The translations under genes were made by a program, and so were the position numbers. Shown piece after piece: positions 17,101 to 24,492 of a stretch of DNA of 64,000 nt; the stretch's first letter is position 1; each line of letters begins with the position of its first letter. Under the pieces are notes generated by a model, which saw only the letters and a program-made list of their open reading frames with translations, was not told the origin of the DNA and did no database searches. Source of the stretch: Ferranicluibacter rubi (GTDB taxonomy: Bacteria; Pseudomonadota; Alphaproteobacteria; Rhizobiales; Rhizobiaceae); assembly GCF_011603255.1 (NCBI RefSeq), contig NZ_JAANCM010000004.1:1-64000 (forward strand). The letters are read 5' to 3'.

Positions 17101-17424
17101 ATGCAGGTGATCATGTTCCTGGCGGCGATGATGGTTTCAGATGCGGAGGTGCAGGAGGCACTTCGGGCGGCAGCCCTCTCGAACAAGATCGGAGAGGTGA
17201 AGGCATGCATTACCGAATATGCAGCGAAGATCGCGGTTCGCACGAACGAAAGCGCCTCGGCCACGGGGTCTTTAGCGGTTCGCTTCTGTGCATCGAAGAT
17301 CGGGGAGGCTTACGAAGGCGCTCACGATCGTGGCCTGCTGATGGATGCCATGCAGAAGTATGGCGAGTTGCAGGCAACGAGATGTCGGATCGGCGAGCTG
17401 GACGCCGCTATATGCCCGAAATGA
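17101..17424 (+). CDS. Small protein with hydrophobic N-terminus, encoded inside the immunity region
   Basis: 107 aa from the ATG at 17101, preceded by GGAGG 7 nt away; ATG 17059 lacks a site. The N-terminus MQVIMFLAAMMVSDA looks like a short signal or membrane segment. The rest is helical with four cysteines. It is transcribed opposite to its neighbours, converges with the repressor gene (stop codons abut at 17424/17425), and has a TATGAT hexamer at 17071-17076. Its place between PL and the repressor suggests expression in the lysogen, but function is unknown. Confidence 0.6.
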   Translation: MQVIMFLAAMMVSDAEVQEALRAAALSNKIGEVKACITEYAAKIAVRTNESASATGSLAVRFCASKIGEAYEGAHDRGLLMDAMQKYGELQATRCRIGELDAAICPK

Positions 17425-17991
17425 TCAGCGCGGCGTGAGCGCTGTGACCTTGGCAGCCCAAACGAGGTCTTGATCCTCCATCGGGCTTTCCGTCTGCGAC
17501 AACAGATGGAAGAGCCCCTGCTCTGAGCCTTTCATGAGCTTCTTCACGAGAACCTTGCCCTCGATCGTCTCGACGATACACAGATGCCCGATCAGGTCGG
17601 CCGTCACCGGATTGCGCACGTCGTCGTAGAACACCAGCCACTGATTGAAGAATGGCCCGATGGAGTCGCCTCGTATTTCTAGGCCGACCGTGTGTTCTGT
17701 CCCTCCCGGCGGGGTTGGCACTTCTTCGAACTCCTCGTCTCCGTCGACGTAGAAATGGGCCTCTGAGCCGGCGCCGACCCTTCCCACTATCCTTGAAGTT
17801 CGTTGATCAGCGATTACCGACGCCTCATCGACGCCGAAAGCTTTTGCTGCCTGGGCGATATAATCGGATGTCAGCCGGCGCTCGCCGCGCTCAAGCTTCA
17901 CATACTGACTTCGGGAAACGCCCATCAAATCCGCGGCGTCTTGCAGCTTCAGATTTTTGAGTTTCCGAAGCGATCTCAAATTGTTGGCCAT
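17425..17991 (-). CDS. cI: CI-like repressor (XRE HTH plus S24 peptidase)
   Basis: 188 aa from ATG 17991; the upstream 20 in-frame residues run through the operator region and are not favoured. HTH at about residues 14-40 (LKLQDAADLMGVSRSQYVKL). The S24/LexA-like C-terminal domain has a candidate A74-G75 cleavage site (RVGAGSE), nucleophile S110 (IRGDSIGP) and general-base lysine K150 (VLVKKL). These predict RecA-stimulated self-cleavage and SOS induction. It lies between divergent PL and PR and should bind the ATGTACCCA words there. Confidence 0.92.
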   Translation of the reverse strand: MANNLRSLRKLKNLKLQDAADLMGVSRSQYVKLERGERRLTSDYIAQAAKAFGVDEASVIADQRTSRIVGRVGAGSEAHFYVDGDEEFEEVPTPPGGTEHTVGLEIRGDSIGPFFNQWLVFYDDVRNPVTADLIGHLCIVETIEGKVLVKKLMKGSEQGLFHLLSQTESPMEDQDLVWAAKVTALTPR

Positions 17992-17993
17992 AC

Positions 17994-18002
17994 TGGGTAC
18001 AT
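17994..18002 (-). promoter_or_regulatory. Repressor operator word in the cI leader
   Basis: ATGTACCCA occurs on the minus strand immediately before the cI start codon. It is the third exact copy of the 9-bp word in the immunity region and is placed where binding would limit cI expression. Confidence 0.5.
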
Positions 18003-18051
18003 CGCCGATTCTGCGCGCGCGTGTCATTCCCCTTTCTGTGTACACTTGCAA

Positions 18052-18080
18052 TTGACAAATGTACCCATAGTGGGGATACT
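18052..18080 (+). promoter_or_regulatory. PR promoter with internal operator
   Basis: -35 TTGACA (18052-18057), a 17-bp spacer, -10 GATACT (18075-18080). The operator word ATGTACCCA (18059-18067) lies within the spacer, and a mirrored GGGGATAC follows at 18072-18079, giving an imperfect dyad. The Cro-like gene starts 10 bp downstream of the -10. Confidence 0.85.
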
Positions 18081-18090
18081 CTGCAGCATC

Positions 18091-18294
18091 ATGAAGCTAC
18101 ACGATTATCTCAACCGACCCGACACCCAAGACGAAGAGACCTTCGCCCGTGAATGCGCGGTGAGCGTTTCGTGCGTCCGGAAGTGGCGGTACGGGGACCG
18201 TTTTCCCCGTGCCCACCAGTTTGAAAAGATCAGGGCCGCAACTCGCGGCCGGGTCACTGCGAACGATTTTGCCGTTGCTGCCGAGGCCGTCTGA
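18091..18294 (+). CDS. Cro-like HTH protein
   Basis: 67 aa, first gene from PR. A helix-turn-helix of the Cro/YdaS type spans about residues 15-45 (ETFARECAVSVSCVRKWRYG). The spacing from PR and divergence from cI fit a Cro role in switching to lytic growth. The ATG is 10 bp after the -10 hexamer, so the leader is extremely short. It overlaps the next gene (TGATG). Confidence 0.8.
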   Translation: MKLHDYLNRPDTQDEETFARECAVSVSCVRKWRYGDRFPRAHQFEKIRAATRGRVTANDFAVAAEAV

Positions 18295-18671
18295 TGTCTG
18301 CACAATCCTCCTTTTTCGCGTCGTCTGGATTCAGCAAGCACCGCACCAAGATTCGGTGTGTTGACGCCGTGTGCGACATGGCCCGCAGCCTCTGGCCCTC
18401 GAAAACCGCCATCAACCTTTCAAGCCGTGCCGAGATCTCGAAGCGCGCTGCCGAGCTGTGGCTCGAAGGCCGTACCGAGCCGGGCGCGGATGCCCTCGTG
18501 AACCTGCTGCGCTCTGACGCCGGGTTCCTGCTCCTTCAGCAGCTCATGCAGGGCTCTGGCACGCGCTGGTGGAAGGACTTTCAGCGCGGCGTGCACATCG
18601 CCGATCTGGAACAGAAGCAGGAGGTGCTTCGGCTTCAGCTTGAAGAGATCAAGGGAGGAATGAAGCCATGA
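18294..18671 (+). CDS. Early phage protein, possible HTH regulator
   Basis: 125 aa. The middle (AEISKRAAELWLEGRTEPGADALVNLLR) resembles a helix-turn-helix-like bundle, followed by WWKDFQRG and a coiled-coil C-terminus. Position second after PR is where CII-type regulators often sit, but similarity is too weak to call it. Confidence 0.6.
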   Translation: MSAQSSFFASSGFSKHRTKIRCVDAVCDMARSLWPSKTAINLSSRAEISKRAAELWLEGRTEPGADALVNLLRSDAGFLLLQQLMQGSGTRWWKDFQRGVHIADLEQKQEVLRLQLEEIKGGMKP

Positions 18672-18790
18672 CATCGTTCGTTGCCGACTGCCTGTTGCGT
18701 GTTTCGACCGGGCTGTATCTCGCGTCCGTGCAGGTGAAGGATTGGGCCATAGCGCTGATCGTTCACCGCAATCGGAGGGCGCGCCGATGA
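18668..18790 (+). CDS. Very small early protein
   Basis: 40 aa (MTSFVADCLLRVSTGLYL to the Arg-rich end), between two genes that it overlaps by 4 nt on each side (ATGA). That overlap pattern is the main evidence that it is translated. It has an amphipathic or hydrophobic middle and a basic C-terminus. Function unknown. Confidence 0.5.
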   Translation: MTSFVADCLLRVSTGLYLASVQVKDWAIALIVHRNRRARR

Positions 18791-18924
18791 TCCCTTACTG
18801 GCTCCTTATCGCCGCCATGGCCTCGCTGGCTGTCGGCATCGTCGGCATGACGGTTGCCCTCATGACCATCGCCGTGCGCGAGGCCCGCAAGGATCATCTC
18901 AGCGGGCGGTTTCCATGGATCTGA
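18787..18924 (+). CDS. Small membrane protein
   Basis: 45 aa with one long hydrophobic segment (WLLIAAMASLAVGIVGMTVA) and a basic tail. ATGA overlap with the preceding gene. Function unknown. Confidence 0.55.
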   Translation: MIPYWLLIAAMASLAVGIVGMTVALMTIAVREARKDHLSGRFPWI

Positions 18925-19508
18925 TCCCGATCCGGGTCTGCCCGGAGTGCGAGCGGCCTATCGGCGCCGGCCTTCACTGCTGGGACTGCGGATACGTCCC
19001 TCTCCTTACCGATCTCGATTGCCAACAGGAAATCGAAGAAGTGCCCGGCGCAACGCGCTTCGTGCGTCCGGCTGTTCCCAACCCCTCGAAGCGCTTCAGG
19101 AGCGATGAATATGGACAAAGAAACAATCGAGGATGTCGCCTCGGAAACACTGTCGGGCGACCTGCGCGACGTCATGCTGACCCACATCCGCAGCATGGAG
19201 ACGCCTTGGTCGAAGCTGTCGGAGCGGGCGCAGGAAGACAAGATCTACGCCATCCAGAGCGCGTGCGAGCACATCGTGCGTCAGGCTGTGCAGACCATCG
19301 CGGCATCTGGTCACGACGTGATCGCCGTCGAGGTGAGCAAGTTCACCGTCAAGGACACGATCAAGATGGAAGTCGTGGCGAACGTCACGACGCCGAACAT
19401 CGAGCAGCTTGCCGACAACCGTGGCCGGAACGCTCTGCTCATCTTCGTCTCTGCATCCGACTATCTCGGCGAGCGTGCCCAGGCATCGGCCGACAAGGAC
19501 GAGCCTGA
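18915..19508 (+). CDS. Zinc-ribbon protein with read-through into the next gene
   Basis: The frame starts at ATG 18915 with a clear zinc ribbon (CPEC at residues 9-12 and CWDCG at 22-26). After about residue 62 it overlaps the gene at 19111-19536 in another frame for about 400 bp and becomes Arg/His-rich, like a shadow frame. The original protein was probably about 60-65 aa, with its stop lost by mutation or frameshift near 19100. The real 3' end is therefore uncertain. Confidence 0.5.
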   Translation: MDLIPIRVCPECERPIGAGLHCWDCGYVPLLTDLDCQQEIEEVPGATRFVRPAVPNPSKRFRSDEYGQRNNRGCRLGNTVGRPARRHADPHPQHGDALVEAVGAGAGRQDLRHPERVRAHRASGCADHRGIWSRRDRRRGEQVHRQGHDQDGSRGERHDAEHRAACRQPWPERSAHLRLCIRLSRRACPGIGRQGRA

Positions 19509-19536
19509 GCTGCCGATCGAAGACGAGGCGGCTTAA
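19111..19536 (+). CDS. Conserved hypothetical early protein
   Basis: 141 aa from ATG 19111, which has AGGAG 8 nt upstream (19105 is too close to it). Helical N-terminal half, then alternating beta strands (DVIAVEVSKFTVKDTIKMEVVANV). Acidic C-terminus. No family is recognised. Confidence 0.7.
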   Translation: MDKETIEDVASETLSGDLRDVMLTHIRSMETPWSKLSERAQEDKIYAIQSACEHIVRQAVQTIAASGHDVIAVEVSKFTVKDTIKMEVVANVTTPNIEQLADNRGRNALLIFVSASDYLGERAQASADKDEPELPIEDEAA

Positions 19537-19538
19537 TC

Positions 19539-19919
19539 ATGATGGCTGGTCGCACCCAGCACGGCAGCAAGGCGGCCTCTGGTCGCCTTGCTCTTGGCCG
19601 TCTCAAGACAGGCGAGCGTAACAAGACCGAGGCAGCGTACGAGCTGATGCTCGAAGACATGCGGCATGCCGGTGATGTCCTCTGGTATCGGTTCGAGGGC
19701 GTGAAGCTGCGCCTTGCCGACAACACGTTTTACACCCCCGATTTTGCCGTGATGCTCTCTTCCGGGCAGCTCGAAATGCACGAGGTCAAAGGCTTCTGGC
19801 AGGACGACGCACGCGTGAAGATCAAGGTCGCGGCCGATCTCTACCCCTTCCGTTTCATCGCTGCCATGCCGCTTCGCAAGAAGGACGGCGGCGGCTGGAA
19901 AATCGAGGTTTTCGAATGA
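19539..19919 (+). CDS. DUF1064 phage nuclease-like protein
   Basis: 126 aa. Matches the DUF1064 pattern: NKTEAAYELML, YTPDFAVML, HEVKGFWQDDARVKIKVAADLYPF. The order E...PD...EVK is that of a PD-(D/E)XK nuclease, as in small phage resolvases/endonucleases. A role in resolving replication or recombination intermediates is likely but not shown. Confidence 0.8.
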   Translation: MMAGRTQHGSKAASGRLALGRLKTGERNKTEAAYELMLEDMRHAGDVLWYRFEGVKLRLADNTFYTPDFAVMLSSGQLEMHEVKGFWQDDARVKIKVAADLYPFRFIAAMPLRKKDGGGWKIEVFE

Positions 19920-20440
19920 GTGAATGGACAGAAGAACGCATCGACAGCCTTCGCTTCATGTGGTCCGAAGGCTTGAGCGCGTCTGAGATCGCGACACGGC
20001 TCGGCGGCCTCACACGCAATGCGGTTATCGGCAAGGTTCATCGCCTCAAGCTGCACAACCGCGTCGGTGTGGCGAAAGAGATCCAGGCGAATACGCCGCA
20101 GGTCAAGGTTGCCGAGGTGCCCAAGGTCGCCATGGCTGCGTCCATCGCGAAGGTCGTGGTCAGGCCCGCGCCCCGTATTGCTTCGACCGCTGCTCCCCGC
20201 CTCGAGCTGCCGGAGATGATGGGGTCGGTTCTCAAGCCTGTTCCCCTGCTGAAAACGCTCGTCGACCTCAACAAGGACGACTGCCGCTGGCCGGTCAACG
20301 GTGAGCGCGCCGAAACACGCTTCTGCTGCCACGCCGTCTCTCAGGGCTCGTCCTACTGCGAATATCACCGGCTGGCAGCAAAGGGCTCTGGCACGGTGTC
20401 CGAGCGTCTGGCGGCGCGTGAGCTGCGGAGGGCTGCATGA
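19916..20440 (+). CDS. gcrA: Phage-encoded GcrA-like cell-cycle regulator
   Basis: 174 aa. The N-terminal 45 residues match the GcrA DNA-binding domain (WTEERIDSLRFMWSEGLS, then RNAVIGKVHRLKL). The C-terminus has the sigma70-interacting pattern CRWPVNG, FCCHAV, YCEYH. The linker is Ala/Val-rich. Known of the family: GcrA binds RNA polymerase sigma70 and promotes transcription at promoters with methylated GANTC sites in Alphaproteobacteria. It overlaps both neighbours, and a DNA methyltransferase follows two genes later. Confidence 0.9.
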   Translation: MSEWTEERIDSLRFMWSEGLSASEIATRLGGLTRNAVIGKVHRLKLHNRVGVAKEIQANTPQVKVAEVPKVAMAASIAKVVVRPAPRIASTAAPRLELPEMMGSVLKPVPLLKTLVDLNKDDCRWPVNGERAETRFCCHAVSQGSSYCEYHRLAAKGSGTVSERLAARELRRAA

Positions 20441-20706
20441 TGGCAGACATCGGCAACGTTGGTGACCAGATACACGGCCTTCCTTACGCGCAGGACGAGA
20501 CAGATATCCACGACGACATGGCGGCGTTCGACAGTTTTCCGAGAGAAATCCGACAGGCACTTTCAAGCGCTCCTCTCGATATTTGTGCAGAGCCCGTCGC
20601 ATGGCATTTCCAATCTGGAATGAGCCCTGCGCTGATTTTGCGTGAGATCGAGGCGCTCAATGCCGAGGTGCTCAAGGCTGCATACAGCGAAAAGGGGATC
20701 AACTGA
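20437..20706 (+). CDS. Conserved hypothetical phage protein
   Basis: 89 aa. The central pattern FPREIRQALSSAPLDICAEPVAWHF looks conserved, and the C-terminus is helical. It lies between GcrA and a methyltransferase with 4-nt and 1-nt overlaps. No function is recognised. Confidence 0.65.
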   Translation: MMADIGNVGDQIHGLPYAQDETDIHDDMAAFDSFPREIRQALSSAPLDICAEPVAWHFQSGMSPALILREIEALNAEVLKAAYSEKGIN

Positions 20707-21227
20707 TGGGCAAGCGCTCCGACTTTCCCCGCCTCGATCGCGACGCCTACCAGACGATCGATCCGCGCGCCGGGCAGAAGCTGATCCCGCACCTGCGCGG
20801 CGTCAAGACCTTCGCTGAGCCATGCGCCGGTGAGGGCTATCTCGTTGGCCAGCTTCAGGCCGCCGGTCTCGTCTGCACCTATGAGGGCGATATCACGTCC
20901 GGCCTCGATGCTCTCTCTCACCCCTTCGAGCAAGACGCCGGGTTCGACGCCATTATCACCAACCCGCCCTGGCGCCGCGACGTCCTGCACCTGATGATCG
21001 AGCGCTTCATGCATATCGCGCCGACGTGGATCCTCCTTGATGCCGGCTGGGCATATACCAAGCAATCCGCGCCCTTCATCGACCAGTGCTCGCACATCGT
21101 CGCTGTGGGCCGCCTGCGCTGGATTCCCGACACGAAGATGTCCGGCAAGGATGACTGCGTGTGGTTGCGCTTCCACAGCCAGCACGTCGGCGGCCCGCGC
21201 TTCGTCGGGCGGGAGGTGGCGGCATGA
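20706..21227 (+). CDS. SAM-dependent DNA methyltransferase (NPPW type)
   Basis: 173 aa. SAM-binding motif FAEPCAGEG (36-44) comes before catalytic motif NPPW (86-89), as in N6-adenine methyltransferases of gamma-like order. There is no obvious target-recognition domain, and the protein is shorter than a typical restriction methylase, so specificity is unknown. Its neighbourhood (GcrA) raises the possibility that phage methylation and phage GcrA work together; it may equally protect phage DNA from host restriction. Confidence 0.85.
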   Translation: MGKRSDFPRLDRDAYQTIDPRAGQKLIPHLRGVKTFAEPCAGEGYLVGQLQAAGLVCTYEGDITSGLDALSHPFEQDAGFDAIITNPPWRRDVLHLMIERFMHIAPTWILLDAGWAYTKQSAPFIDQCSHIVAVGRLRWIPDTKMSGKDDCVWLRFHSQHVGGPRFVGREVAA

Positions 21228-21532
21228 AGTGTAATTTCGTCGTCGGCCAGAGGGTCGTGTGCATCAACAGCGATTGGCCCGAGAATGGGGTTATCGAAAT
21301 TGCACGCAAGGTCGTCCCAACCCCATCACGCGTTCCAATGATAAACGAGGTGCTGACCATCCGAGAGATCCGGGGTGGGCTCATAAATAATGAGGTGGTT
21401 TTCCTCCACTTTGAGGAGTTTCCCCATGGATGGGACTCCAGGCATTTCGCGCCGCTCATCACCCGCAAGACCGACATCTCGATCTTCACCGACATGCTGA
21501 CGCCCGCCGGCAAGGAGAAGGCCGATGCTTGA
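21224..21532 (+). CDS. Conserved hypothetical phage protein
   Basis: 102 aa from ATG 21224, overlapping the methyltransferase stop (ATGA) with GGGAGG upstream. Beta-rich (VVGQRVVCIN, EVLTIREIRGG, VVFLHFEEFPHGWDSRHFAPL), compatible with a small SH3-like barrel. Function unknown. Confidence 0.7.
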   Translation: MKCNFVVGQRVVCINSDWPENGVIEIARKVVPTPSRVPMINEVLTIREIRGGLINNEVVFLHFEEFPHGWDSRHFAPLITRKTDISIFTDMLTPAGKEKADA

Positions 21533-21875
21533 GCGCGTCACCGCCCATGCCGTTCTCCGCTATCTCGAACGTGTCCTTCACGAGCCGGTGCAGCAATGGC
21601 TCGCCGACCAGCCGCCGATGCGCGAGTGCCAGAAGCTTGCGCTCTGCTGCGAGCGCGCTGGCCTGCCGGCTGATGCCGTGCGCCTCTCCATGCTCACACA
21701 GCCGGTCATCAACGCGCTCAACACCAAGCGCTCCCAGAAGACCACGCTCGTGACCGAGAACGCCGTCTACGTCATCGACGGGCGCAAGATCATCACGGTG
21801 CTCGCGATCGGCATGCGTCCGAAGAAGAAGCAGAAGTTCAAGGCGCACAAGAGCCGCCAGTTGGCTGAGGTGTGA
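21525..21875 (+). CDS. Hypothetical phage protein
   Basis: 116 aa. The N-terminus TAHAVLRYLERVL and the later NAVYVIDGRKIITVL vaguely recall DUF4258/BrnT-like folds. The C-terminus is very basic (RPKKKQKFKAHKSRQ). Overlaps the previous gene by 8 bp. Confidence 0.65.
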   Translation: MLERVTAHAVLRYLERVLHEPVQQWLADQPPMRECQKLALCCERAGLPADAVRLSMLTQPVINALNTKRSQKTTLVTENAVYVIDGRKIITVLAIGMRPKKKQKFKAHKSRQLAEV

Positions 21876-21876
21876 C

Positions 21877-22815
21877 GTGAGCGAGCGCGGATTCATTGCC
21901 GTAGATCGTGGCATCTTCGACCATGGCCTCTTTGACGAGAAGCATGAGTTCTCGCGCCGTGAAGCATGGCTGTGGCTCCTCTGTGAGGCAGAGTGGAAGC
22001 CGCGGGAGAAGTATGTTGGATCGAAGAAAATCGGCCTGGATCGCGGGCAGTTGGCGCACTCAGTCCGCTTCATTGCAGAGGCCTGGGGATGGCACAAATC
22101 GAAGGTAGAGCGGTTTCTCGGCCGCCTGAAAACCGAGACAATGATCGAGACAGCTACCGAGACAGGCGCAACCATCATAACCATCTGTAATTACGACAGA
22201 TATCAGTCTCGTGAAGAAGGCAAGCGAGACAGCAAGCGAGGTTCCTCCGAGACGACACCGAGACAGCCGCGAGACAAACCTAAAGAAGATAACAAACCAA
22301 CAAATACCACTTCTAACGAAGTGGAGGTGGTAGTCGCGCGCGAGCAGATCCAGATCGTTGTCGATGCATATTCGGAGATGGCTGCAGCATCCGGACTTCC
22401 GAAGATTGCCACGGTCAACGACAAGCGCCGATCCGCCATCAAGGCCAGGATCGAGGAGCACGGTCTCAATGGCGTTCTCAAGGCGATCGAAGCCATAGGC
22501 CGCTCGGACTTCTGCCTCGGCAAGATCGGTTCGGGGTGGAAAGCCGATTTCGATTTTCTGCTGCAGCCGTCCAGCATGATCAAGCTCATCGAGAACAAAT
22601 ACGACAACCGCCCGCAGGCCCGTCCGCCGCCTGACGGCCTGGCTCGGGACGCCCAGGGCCGCGTGAGCATGGCCGATTACACCTCGAAGATTTTGCAGGA
22701 AATGGAGCAGCGAGAAAATGACGGATGCACGATTGAGACCAGCTACGAGCGTCGAGATGGCAACCGAGCTCAACAAGCTCTTCCGCTCGCTCGAACTGAA
22801 GACCGGCAGCCCTGA
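21877..22815 (+). CDS. Replication initiator / replisome organiser-like protein
   Basis: 312 aa from GTG 21877 with GAGG upstream. The N-terminal winged-helix region (REAWLWLLCEAEWKPR, then SVRFIAEAWGWHKSKVERFLGRL) resembles phage replication initiator proteins of the O/DnaD type. A charged linker follows, then a C-terminal domain (VNDKRRSAIKARIEEHGLNGVLKAI, LQPSSMIKLIENKY) typical of helicase-loader-associated initiators. It probably binds the phage origin and recruits host replication proteins. Confidence 0.8.
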   Translation: MSERGFIAVDRGIFDHGLFDEKHEFSRREAWLWLLCEAEWKPREKYVGSKKIGLDRGQLAHSVRFIAEAWGWHKSKVERFLGRLKTETMIETATETGATIITICNYDRYQSREEGKRDSKRGSSETTPRQPRDKPKEDNKPTNTTSNEVEVVVAREQIQIVVDAYSEMAAASGLPKIATVNDKRRSAIKARIEEHGLNGVLKAIEAIGRSDFCLGKIGSGWKADFDFLLQPSSMIKLIENKYDNRPQARPPPDGLARDAQGRVSMADYTSKILQEMEQRENDGCTIETSYERRDGNRAQQALPLARTEDRQP

Positions 22816-23284
22816 GGAGAAGATCGAGGGCTACCTGATCGCGATTGCTGGTGCATCGCACTATGCGTTGACCACCGCCATCACGAAGATCATCCGCGGC
22901 GAAATCGACAGCATAAGTAAGAAGTTCTGCCCGACAGCTCCTGAGCTCAGCTCGATCATCCGCGACGAGATGGCATTTGTGAAAAAGCAGATCGAGCTCG
23001 CGATCGGACGCATGGAGCTCGAGGACCAGCGCCCCATCTCGGTCAAGCCCATGCTGCTCATGGATCGCATCGCCCAAGCCACGCAGCGCATGGTCGACGA
23101 GGACCGGGCCCTGCTGTTCACCGTCACCTCGCACCCCGGCTTTCTCGCTCGCAAGGGTGAGCTGCCAACCGGCGGCATCTACTGCGCCATCCTCGGTGCG
23201 GCCTACGGTCCACAGGGCTCGGCATCTCGTCCTTTGCCGGCTCAAGAGGTTCCTGACCCGGTCGCCGCAGACCTCGATTGGTAA
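22718..23284 (+). CDS. Hypothetical protein following the initiator
   Basis: 188 aa, overlapping the initiator gene by 98 bp (ATG 22718; MATELNK at 22754 is an alternative start). All-helical with FCPTAPELSSIIRDEM. The place after an initiator is typical for helicase loaders, but there is no P-loop, so it is not a DnaC-type ATPase. Confidence 0.65.
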   Translation: MTDARLRPATSVEMATELNKLFRSLELKTGSPEEKIEGYLIAIAGASHYALTTAITKIIRGEIDSISKKFCPTAPELSSIIRDEMAFVKKQIELAIGRMELEDQRPISVKPMLLMDRIAQATQRMVDEDRALLFTVTSHPGFLARKGELPTGGIYCAILGAAYGPQGSASRPLPAQEVPDPVAADLDW

Positions 23285-23330
23285 GGCATCAACTGACACG
23301 CATTGGCAGCATTTGGCATAGGGCAAGACG

Positions 23331-24011
23331 ATGAGCAAACTGAACAATCTCGATTATCATCTCGATATGGCCGAGGTCTGCGACCGTTACGGCATCAGCC
23401 GGCGCACGCTCGAACGCTGGCTGGTAGACGAGAAGGTGGGCTTCCCCCAGCCCATGCGCATCAATGGGCGACGGTTCTTCAAGGCGACCGACCTGCACCG
23501 CTTCGACGCCACAAACGCCGGCCTCGACCCCGACGAGATCGACGAAGTTCATGGCCTCAAAGCGGTCTCCTCGATCATTACCGACTATGCCGGCCTCGTG
23601 AAGGCGCTCAAGGCTCGTCGGGCAGATCTCGGCATGAGCAATGCAGAGTTGGAACACCGTGCCGGCATGCAGGAAGGTTACGTCACCAAGCTGGAATGCT
23701 GGCCGCGCGAGAACAGCCGCGGAATGGGGCCGGAGATCATGCCATTGTGGTTCGGGGGGCTACGTCTCGGCCTCGTACTGCTCGACATGCCGCGCCGCCC
23801 GCGCCGCGGGGCTGATGCGGCAGCGCCTGTGAAGCCCACCAAGCCAAACGGTGATCTGAGCGCGGCCGTGCGCCTCTTGATCGAGACAGGCACCGATGAG
23901 CAGCAGGCAGATGTCGCAGTTTCAATCCGCGAAATCCTCGCCTCGAAGACGGTCAATACGTTCGAGGAGATTTCCAGCGTTCTGCACACGGCAGGAGGAG
24001 CAATGGCATGA
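23331..24011 (+). CDS. Double helix-turn-helix regulator (AlpA-like plus XRE-like)
   Basis: 226 aa. The N-terminal 55 residues are an AlpA/MerR-type winged helix (LDMAEVCDRYGISRRTLERWL, FPQPMRINGRRFF). Residues about 80-150 form an XRE-like HTH (LVKALKARRADLGMSNAELEHRAGM) ending in LRLGLVLLDMP. A Pro/Ala linker and C-terminal helices follow. Two HTH domains at the end of the early operon suggest a regulator, possibly the late activator. Confidence 0.75.
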   Translation: MSKLNNLDYHLDMAEVCDRYGISRRTLERWLVDEKVGFPQPMRINGRRFFKATDLHRFDATNAGLDPDEIDEVHGLKAVSSIITDYAGLVKALKARRADLGMSNAELEHRAGMQEGYVTKLECWPRENSRGMGPEIMPLWFGGLRLGLVLLDMPRRPRRGADAAAPVKPTKPNGDLSAAVRLLIETGTDEQQADVAVSIREILASKTVNTFEEISSVLHTAGGAMA

Positions 24012-24271
24012 GCAACGAAGGGATCAAGGTTGACGCCGTCACAGATGAAGGGTTGTTCTATCCCACGCCGGGCAGCGTGATCTATAAGATCATGGCTGAG
24101 ACGCGATCATTCATCTATGAGCCTCAGAAGGATATCACGGCATATGAGCTCGCTCTGCTCATGCCCATGATTGTGAACTGCTCCATTCCATATGGTCAAT
24201 ATGCTGAGGAATATGACCGGCTGCCACCCGAAGCTAAGCGCCATTGGATCGTGACAGAGGCTGGCAAGTGA
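24008..24271 (+). CDS. Hypothetical early protein
   Basis: 87 aa, acidic. Overlaps the HTH regulator by 4 nt and the next gene by 1 nt (TGATG). Contains ITAYELALLMPMIVNC. Function unknown. Confidence 0.6.
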   Translation: MSNEGIKVDAVTDEGLFYPTPGSVIYKIMAETRSFIYEPQKDITAYELALLMPMIVNCSIPYGQYAEEYDRLPPEAKRHWIVTEAGK

Positions 24272-24477
24272 TGCTGGCCACATGGACGAAGGTTCTGCCG
24301 TATTTCATCGTGGTCTGGTTCGCCAAGCGCTATTGCGAGCGCTTCGACATCGTGCCGGGCTTCACGTCGGTCATGCCACATCGCGGCATCATCATGCACT
24401 GGAAGACGGATACCCCCGGCCGGCCAGAGCAAGGAAATCAGCCTCAACCGCATAAGGGTTTGAGGGGTGCCGGCTGA
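24271..24477 (+). CDS. Hypothetical early protein
   Basis: 68 aa from ATG 24271 (TGATG coupling). Aromatic/hydrophobic N-terminal part (TKVLPYFIVVWFAKRY), basic C-terminus. Last gene of the rightward early operon. Function unknown. Confidence 0.55.
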   Translation: MLATWTKVLPYFIVVWFAKRYCERFDIVPGFTSVMPHRGIIMHWKTDTPGRPEQGNQPQPHKGLRGAG

Positions 24478-24492
24478 CCGCTTGGAAATCGC

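Noticed and set aside
22718-23284. DnaC-like helicase loader after the initiator
   Set aside because: Position fits, but no P-loop or AAA+ motif is visible.
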